DNA from: Amycolatopsis vastitatis
GTDB taxonomy: Bacteria > Actinomycetota > Actinomycetes > Mycobacteriales > Pseudonocardiaceae
DNA: 64,000 nucleotides
NCBI RefSeq assembly: GCF_002234595.1
Contig: NZ_NMUL01000028.1
Location: 1 to 64,000 of the forward strand
Reading direction: 5' to 3'
Shown piece after piece: positions 60,195-64,000 of this stretch. Within the stretch, counting starts at the first letter, position 1; each line of letters begins with the position of its first letter. Under the pieces are notes generated by a model that made no database searches, had not been told where the DNA came from, and worked only from the letters and a program-made list of their open reading frames with translations. The translations under genes were made by a program, and so were the position numbers.

Positions 60195-61480
60195 CCCGCG
60201 CGCGGGCCCGCTGGGCTGCGATGTTCGGCGTGGCCGCGGCGGTTTCGGCGCTGCTGGCCGCGACGGGCTGGCTCGCGCCCCCGGCGTCCCGGACCGCCGG
60301 GGCTCGGCAGCCGGACTCGTGCACGGTCCTGCAGGCGGAGACCGAACGCGACCACGCGCCGACGACGTTGCGGCTCCTCTCGCTGCCCAGCGGGGCCACG
60401 CAGCGGGTGACCGAGGCCGGGTACTGGATCAACGCGATGGGGTACTCCGCAGAACAGGACGTCGTCTACGGCGTCGCGGACGGCACCGGCCGCGGCCGGT
60501 ACGACCACGGCGCGCACGCGGTGCGGATCGACTCCGCCGGCACGGTCACCGACCTGGGCGTGCTCGGCCGCGCGGGCGCGCGGCATCCGATGTGGAGCCT
60601 GGTCACCGGTGCCACGGCCGGCACGATCGACGGTAACCGCTGGTACGTGCGGCAGGACAGCGATCTGTACACAGTGGACATCGACCCGGCGAGCGCGGAC
60701 TACCTGCGGGTGGTGCACCGGACGGCGCTGCGGCCGGTGACACTCGCGGCCGGCGTCGACGACTTCGCCTACGACCCGGCGGACGGCCTGCTCTACGGCG
60801 TCTCGACGACCACGCGCGGCGGCGGAACGGTGGTCACGCTCGACCCGGCGACCGGCAAGGTCGAGCCGGTGCCCGGGGAGCGCTTCCCCGAGGGCGGCGC
60901 GTACGGCTCGGTCGCGCTCGGGCCCGGCGCGATCTACGCCACGGCCAACCGCGACGGGCACCGCAGCGTCACCTACCGGTTGCCGCGCGATGGCTCGGGT
61001 CCGGCCGTCGAGATCGCGACCGGGCCGCCGCTGGCGAGCAGCGACGCGGCCGGGGACTGCCCTACCGAACCCCCGCCGCCGCCGCCGTCTTCGCCGCCGC
61101 CTCCGGAACCGCCGTCCTCGGCTCCCTCGGCGACGCCGACACCGACGCCGACGCCGCCTCCGTCACCGACCACGCCGGAGCCATCGCCGTCGTCTCGACA
61201 GGAGCCGCCTCCTCCGCCGCGGCCGCCGCCGGTCGAGCGGCCGGTCGTCCTGCCTCCGACGACATCGACACCGGCACCCGCGCCACCACCGTCGGCGACG
61301 CCCTCACCCACGCCGTCGGCCCCGGCGACGTCACGGCACGCGCGCCCGGCGCCGAAGCCCCAGCCGGTGGCCGAGGACACCGGCCGCCGGACCCAAGAGC
61401 AGCGCCGCTGGGGATTGACGGCGCTGATCCTGGTCCTCGGCGGCGGTGCGGCGGCCGCCCACGTGCGCCGGCACCGTTAA
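60191..61480 (+). CDS. Exported beta-propeller protein with Pro-rich linker and C-terminal anchor
   Basis: Protein of 429 aa: N-terminal hydrophobic signal (FGVAAAVSALLAATGWLA), a beta-propeller-like domain (about 45-285; YWINAMGYSAEQDVVYGV, DDFAYDPADGLLYGV), a Pro/Thr/Ser-rich linker (about 293-395) and a C-terminal membrane helix with basic tail (WGLTALILVLGGGAAAAHVRRHR). The plan resembles cell-wall-spanning surface proteins. TTG 60191 overlaps the DUF4239 stop (TTGA) and has GGAAAGG upstream. The linker region 61065-61370 is strongly repetitive. Confidence 0.75.
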   Translation: MTRARARWAAMFGVAAAVSALLAATGWLAPPASRTAGARQPDSCTVLQAETERDHAPTTLRLLSLPSGATQRVTEAGYWINAMGYSAEQDVVYGVADGTGRGRYDHGAHAVRIDSAGTVTDLGVLGRAGARHPMWSLVTGATAGTIDGNRWYVRQDSDLYTVDIDPASADYLRVVHRTALRPVTLAAGVDDFAYDPADGLLYGVSTTTRGGGTVVTLDPATGKVEPVPGERFPEGGAYGSVALGPGAIYATANRDGHRSVTYRLPRDGSGPAVEIATGPPLASSDAAGDCPTEPPPPPPSSPPPPEPPSSAPSATPTPTPTPPPSPTTPEPSPSSRQEPPPPPRPPPVERPVVLPPTTSTPAPAPPPSATPSPTPSAPATSRHARPAPKPQPVAEDTGRRTQEQRRWGLTALILVLGGGAAAAHVRRHR

Positions 61481-61528
61481 CGCCCCGGCCTCCTCGAAGA
61501 CGGGCGTTGTCCACTTCGGCCGCCCAGA

Positions 61529-61565
61529 CTCCTCCTCCGGCGCGTTTCCCGCGCCGGAGGAGGAG
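61529..61565 (+). promoter_or_regulatory. Hairpin covering the ribosome site of the phytase-like gene
   Basis: A perfect 16-bp inverted repeat (61529-61544 with 61550-61565, arms CTCCTCCTCCGGCGCG and CGCGCCGGAGGAGGAG, loop TTTCC) includes the GGAGGAGGAG that serves ATG 61572. If it forms in mRNA it would hide the ribosome site. It may equally be the end of the upstream operon, though no T-tract follows. Confidence 0.6.
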
Positions 61566-61571
61566 AAACGG

Positions 61572-62690
61572 ATGAAGCGGGTACGAATCGCCCTCGTGGC
61601 CGGGGTGCTGGCCTTGCCGCTGGCGGCCGCGGGACCGGCCGCGGCCCACGGTCACGGCCTCCGGGCTGCCGACGACGACGACCGGGTCCGCGCGGGGCAG
61701 CCGCTGTGGGGCCGGGTGCTCGGCAACGACCGGGGTGCCACCGCCGTCGTCCGGCACACCGCAGCCGGGCACGGGACCGTCACGATCGGCGCCGACGGGA
61801 CGTTCCGCTACCTCCCGGCGCCCGGCTTCACCGGCCGGGACACCTTCACCTACACCGTTTCCGACGCGGTCACGCTCCACCCGGCGGATCTCCCGCCGCT
61901 GGCGACGATCGGCGGTGTCGAGATCAAGGCCGGCGCCTACGGCTCCGCGCTCACACCCGTGCCCGGCGAGTGCGACGAGTTCTACGGCCTCACCGACCGC
62001 GGCCCGAACGTCGACGCGCCCGGTGGCGGCAAGATCGAGCCGCTGCCCGGCTTCACCCCGGCGATCGGGAAGTTCCGGCTCCGCGGCGGGAAAGCCGTGC
62101 CGGAAAAGACGATCCCGCTGCGCGCGGCCGACGGCATGCCGTACAACGGGCAGGTCAGCACGCTGGCGAGCACCGGCGAGAAGATCGCCGACCTGAACGG
62201 CGGCGTCGTAGCCGTCCGCCCGCGGGCCGACGTCGGTGGCGCCGGACAGGTCGATCTCGAACAGTTTCTTGAAAGCACCCGGCTCGTCAAGGGCGGGCTG
62301 CTCGTCGCCGGGAAGAGCATCGACGCCTACGTCGGCAAGGACACCACGGCCGAGGCGTTGACGGACCTCGCCGCGGCGGGCATCACGCCGGTGACGAAGA
62401 AGCTCCACCTGGACCTGGGTGCCCTCGTGTCCACGCTGGATCCGAGCGGCGGTTTCTTCGGGCACGACAAGGTCGAGGGCGTCGCGACGACCGACGGCGG
62501 CCGGACGGTCGTGATCAGCAACGACAACGACTTCGGCATCGACGGCGTGACGAACGCCGCGCCGCCGTACGCGTTGCACCCGAAGACGTTGCCGGACGGC
62601 CGTCAGGACGACGGCGAGTACCTCGTCGTCGACACGACGCGGCTCCCGGCGGCGACGAGCACCGCGACGGTGACGATCGACGTGCGCTAG
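61572..62690 (+). pseudogene. Esterase-like phytase family gene with internal inversion/deletion
   Basis: Reading frame of 372 aa: signal peptide, a cadherin-like/Ig-like repeat (GTVTIGADGTFRYLPAPGFTGRDTFTYTVSDAV) and parts of the esterase-like activity of phytase (PF13449) domain. The expected central section (SEGLV/FWVSDEYGP-type) is absent. At about 62201-62283 the plus-strand product (VAVRPRADVGGAGQVDLEQF) is unlike the family, while the opposite strand reads FKKLFEIDLSGATDVGPRADGYDAA, the sequence that normally precedes GGLLVAGKSIDAYV. The locus thus carries an inverted fragment plus a deletion. The frame stays open but the product is unlikely to work. Confidence 0.65.
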
Positions 62691-63706
62691 TACTTGAACT
62701 GGTCGACGTTGTCGGTGGTGATGAGCAGCGGATCGCCCAGCAGGACGGTCTTCGACGCGGCGTCGTACTTCACCGCCGGCAGCTCCAGGCTCACCTTGTT
62801 GACGGCCTGGAGCGGCTTGCCGTCGGCGACCTGCTTGGCCGTCCACGCGGTCAGGTAGCCCAGCGACTCGACGTTCCACAGCACCGACTGCGAGCACGAG
62901 CCGTCGAGCAGGAACGGCTTGATCGCCTGCGGCGTGCCGACGCCGACGGTGAACACCTGGCCGATCTTCTGCTCGTCGCGCACGGCTTCCGCGACACCCG
63001 GGGCCGACGTCGTGCACTCGCCGATCAGCCCGGTCAAGCCCGGGTGGCCCGCCATGATGCCCTTGGCCAGGTTCGTCGCGGTGTCCTGGTCCTCGCCCGC
63101 GTACACGGTCTCGACGAGCTGGGCCTTCGGGTAGTGCCCGGCCGCGTACTCCTTCTGGACCGCGATCCACGAGTTGAGGTTCGCCGCCGCCGGGCCGCAG
63201 GAGACGATCGCGTACTGGCCGGTGCCGCCGGTCTTCGCCATCAGCGCGTCGACGAGCGCGGTGCCGATGCCCTGGGCGCTGGCCTGGTTGACGAACACCT
63301 CGCGCTGCGTGCCCGGCGCGTCGGTGTCCGAGGTGAGCACGTGGATGCCCTTCGCCCGCGCGTCGGCGATCACCGGCGCGAGCGCGGCGGGGTCGTTGGG
63401 CGCCACGACGATGACGTCGACCTTCTTCGCGATGAGGTCGCGCACGATCTTCACCTGCGCGGCCGGGTCGACGGTCGGGGGGCCGGTCGTGGACCACTCG
63501 ATGCCCAGCTGTTTCGCCGCTTCGCGGCCACCGGTGTCCATCGCGTCGAAGTACGGGATGCCGGCGATCTTGGGCACGAACGCGATCCGGGTCGGCGGCG
63601 ACGGCGCCGGGCCGCCGCCCCGCTGGTCCGAGCAGCCGCCGAGCGCGAGCACCGCCCCCAGCAGCAGCGTCGCGACCAGCCGGAAGGTCTTCGTCGGCCC
63701 TCGCAT
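62687..63706 (-). CDS. Rhamnose/ribose-type sugar-binding lipoprotein, orphan
   Basis: Periplasmic-binding-protein lipoprotein of 339 aa. Lipobox ALGGC (C25); family motifs AFVPKIAGIPYFDAMDTGGREAAKQLGIEW and VIVVAPNDPAALAPVIADARAKGIHVLTSDTDA are typical of the RhaS/AI-2 subgroup of CUT2 binding proteins. There is no permease or ATPase in the window next to it. ATG 63706 (MRGPTKTF) with GGGTGGGG upstream is preferred. It overlaps the phytase-like frame by 4 bp, tail to tail. Confidence 0.88.
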   Translation of the reverse strand: MRGPTKTFRLVATLLLGAVLALGGCSDQRGGGPAPSPPTRIAFVPKIAGIPYFDAMDTGGREAAKQLGIEWSTTGPPTVDPAAQVKIVRDLIAKKVDVIVVAPNDPAALAPVIADARAKGIHVLTSDTDAPGTQREVFVNQASAQGIGTALVDALMAKTGGTGQYAIVSCGPAAANLNSWIAVQKEYAAGHYPKAQLVETVYAGEDQDTATNLAKGIMAGHPGLTGLIGECTTSAPGVAEAVRDEQKIGQVFTVGVGTPQAIKPFLLDGSCSQSVLWNVESLGYLTAWTAKQVADGKPLQAVNKVSLELPAVKYDAASKTVLLGDPLLITTDNVDQFKY

Positions 63707-63936
63707 CCCCACCCATTCCTCAGGACTTTCGAACGGTCTGCGCACGGTGGAGACCAAGGGCGAACGTAGGGCCCCGGGTAACTGTGGTCAACGGGATGTG
63801 CGCAAAGGGTTACGGAAGTGAGTTCTGCTTCGCGGGTTTCCTGGGGAAATACCCTGGATGGCGGTGTCGGACACGCTGAGTGACAATGATGGATACTTTG
63901 AGTTGTAGGCCGGTGTGATGTGCCAGACATGACTCT

Positions 63937-63955
63937 TATACCCCCGAGGGGTATA
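63937..63955. promoter_or_regulatory. CsoR-type operator
   Basis: TATACCCCCGAGGGGTATA has perfect 8-bp arms around 3 bp, matching the ATACCCC-N-GGGGTAT type of sites bound by copper-sensing CsoR repressors. It ends 9 bp before the ATG at 63965. Confidence 0.65.
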
Positions 63956-63964
63956 GTCGCCGGC

Positions 63965-64000
63965 ATGAACGAACAGCACGGGGCTTCGTGGGCGACGGCG
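63965..64000 (+). CDS. Partial gene, N-terminus resembles DUF4396 protein
   Basis: Only 12 codons are in the window (MNEQHGASWATA). From memory DUF4396 proteins begin with a similar HxxSWATAAQ motif before their first membrane helix, and they are often under copper/CsoR-type control, which fits the operator just upstream. The end lies beyond the window, so the assignment is tentative. Confidence 0.4.
   Translation, partial: MNEQHGASWATA

Noticed and set aside
61065..61370. Pro/Thr-codon repeats resembling a tandem repeat array
   Set aside because: Explained by the Pro-rich linker of the exported protein; not an independent repeat element.
61062..63716. 884-codon minus-strand frame spanning the phytase-like gene and sugar-binding gene
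   Set aside because: Mostly shadow; the only meaningful segment is the inverted fragment at 62201-62283, reported as a rearrangement.

Overview
The window is high-GC DNA with tightly packed genes, frequent GTG/TTG starts, 1-8 bp stop/start overlaps, an iniBAC-type gene cluster, family 2 encapsulin genes and actinobacterial regulators. Together these point to a filamentous actinomycete of the Pseudonocardiaceae. The gene set and the style of the dispersed intergenic repeats make Amycolatopsis or a close relative the best guess (inference, not proof). I see no rRNA, tRNA, CRISPR array, transposase, integrase or prophage module. It reads as ordinary chromosome with several accessory islands.

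Layout from left to right. 0.2-4 kb: secreted ricin-lectin/beta-helix protein, HdeD-like membrane protein, RNase Z. 4-8.6 kb: a response regulator fused to a thioredoxin-reductase-like flavoprotein, translationally coupled to a cNMP-domain histidine kinase and a carboxylesterase. 8.7-13 kb: a four-gene TelA/VWA/solute-binding stress cassette. 13-16.9 kb: an orphan LexA (SOS) box facing an LmeA-like gene, a small membrane protein, an ornithine cyclodeaminase homologue and a sulfite-oxidase-like/flavin reductase pair. 17-20.5 kb: a secreted beta-helix/FN3 protein and two small coupled genes, one Cys-rich. 20.5-28.4 kb: an iniR/Hsp70 pair divergent from iniB-iniA-iniC homologues. 28.4-34.9 kb: RidA/HxlR, acyl-CoA ligase/TetR, a PPOX-type enzyme, an AT-richer orphan gene, NADAR and a Gfo/Idh/MocA oxidoreductase. 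35-39.3 kb: a polar amino-acid ABC transporter in one operon with an aminotransferase fused to a YheO/DauR-type regulator. 39.3-41.2 kb: an effector-associated EACC1-like protein coupled to a membrane-anchored caspase-like protease. 41.3-47.8 kb: secreted tripeptidyl-aminopeptidase-like hydrolase, repeat-rich spacer, ABC-2 exporter with a winged-helix regulator, DNA polymerase IV and a HAD hydrolase. 47.9-53.3 kb (minus strand): an arabinose-type sugar ABC importer, GntR regulator and GH105 hydrolase, apparently for pectic sugars. 53.7-54.8 kb: CapA-like lipoprotein. 55-59 kb (minus strand): two different family 2B encapsulin shell genes, a 58-codon Pro/Ala-rich ORF and a polyprenyl diphosphate synthase. 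59.4-64 kb: bestrophin-like protein, beta-propeller protein, a rearranged esterase-like phytase gene, an orphan sugar-binding lipoprotein and the start of a gene behind a CsoR-type operator.

The most interesting locus is the encapsulin operon. It encodes two distinct cNMP-domain shell proteins, a terpenoid prenyl-synthase that lacks its own disordered N-terminal tail, and between them a tiny free-standing disordered peptide that resembles a cargo-loading segment. This suggests a two-component protein organelle loaded in trans. Next are the coupled EACC1/caspase pair (a candidate conflict or cell-suicide module), the aminotransferase-DauR fusion with tandem operators, and a micro-inversion with deletion inside the phytase-like gene: the lost reading frame can still be read on the opposite strand.
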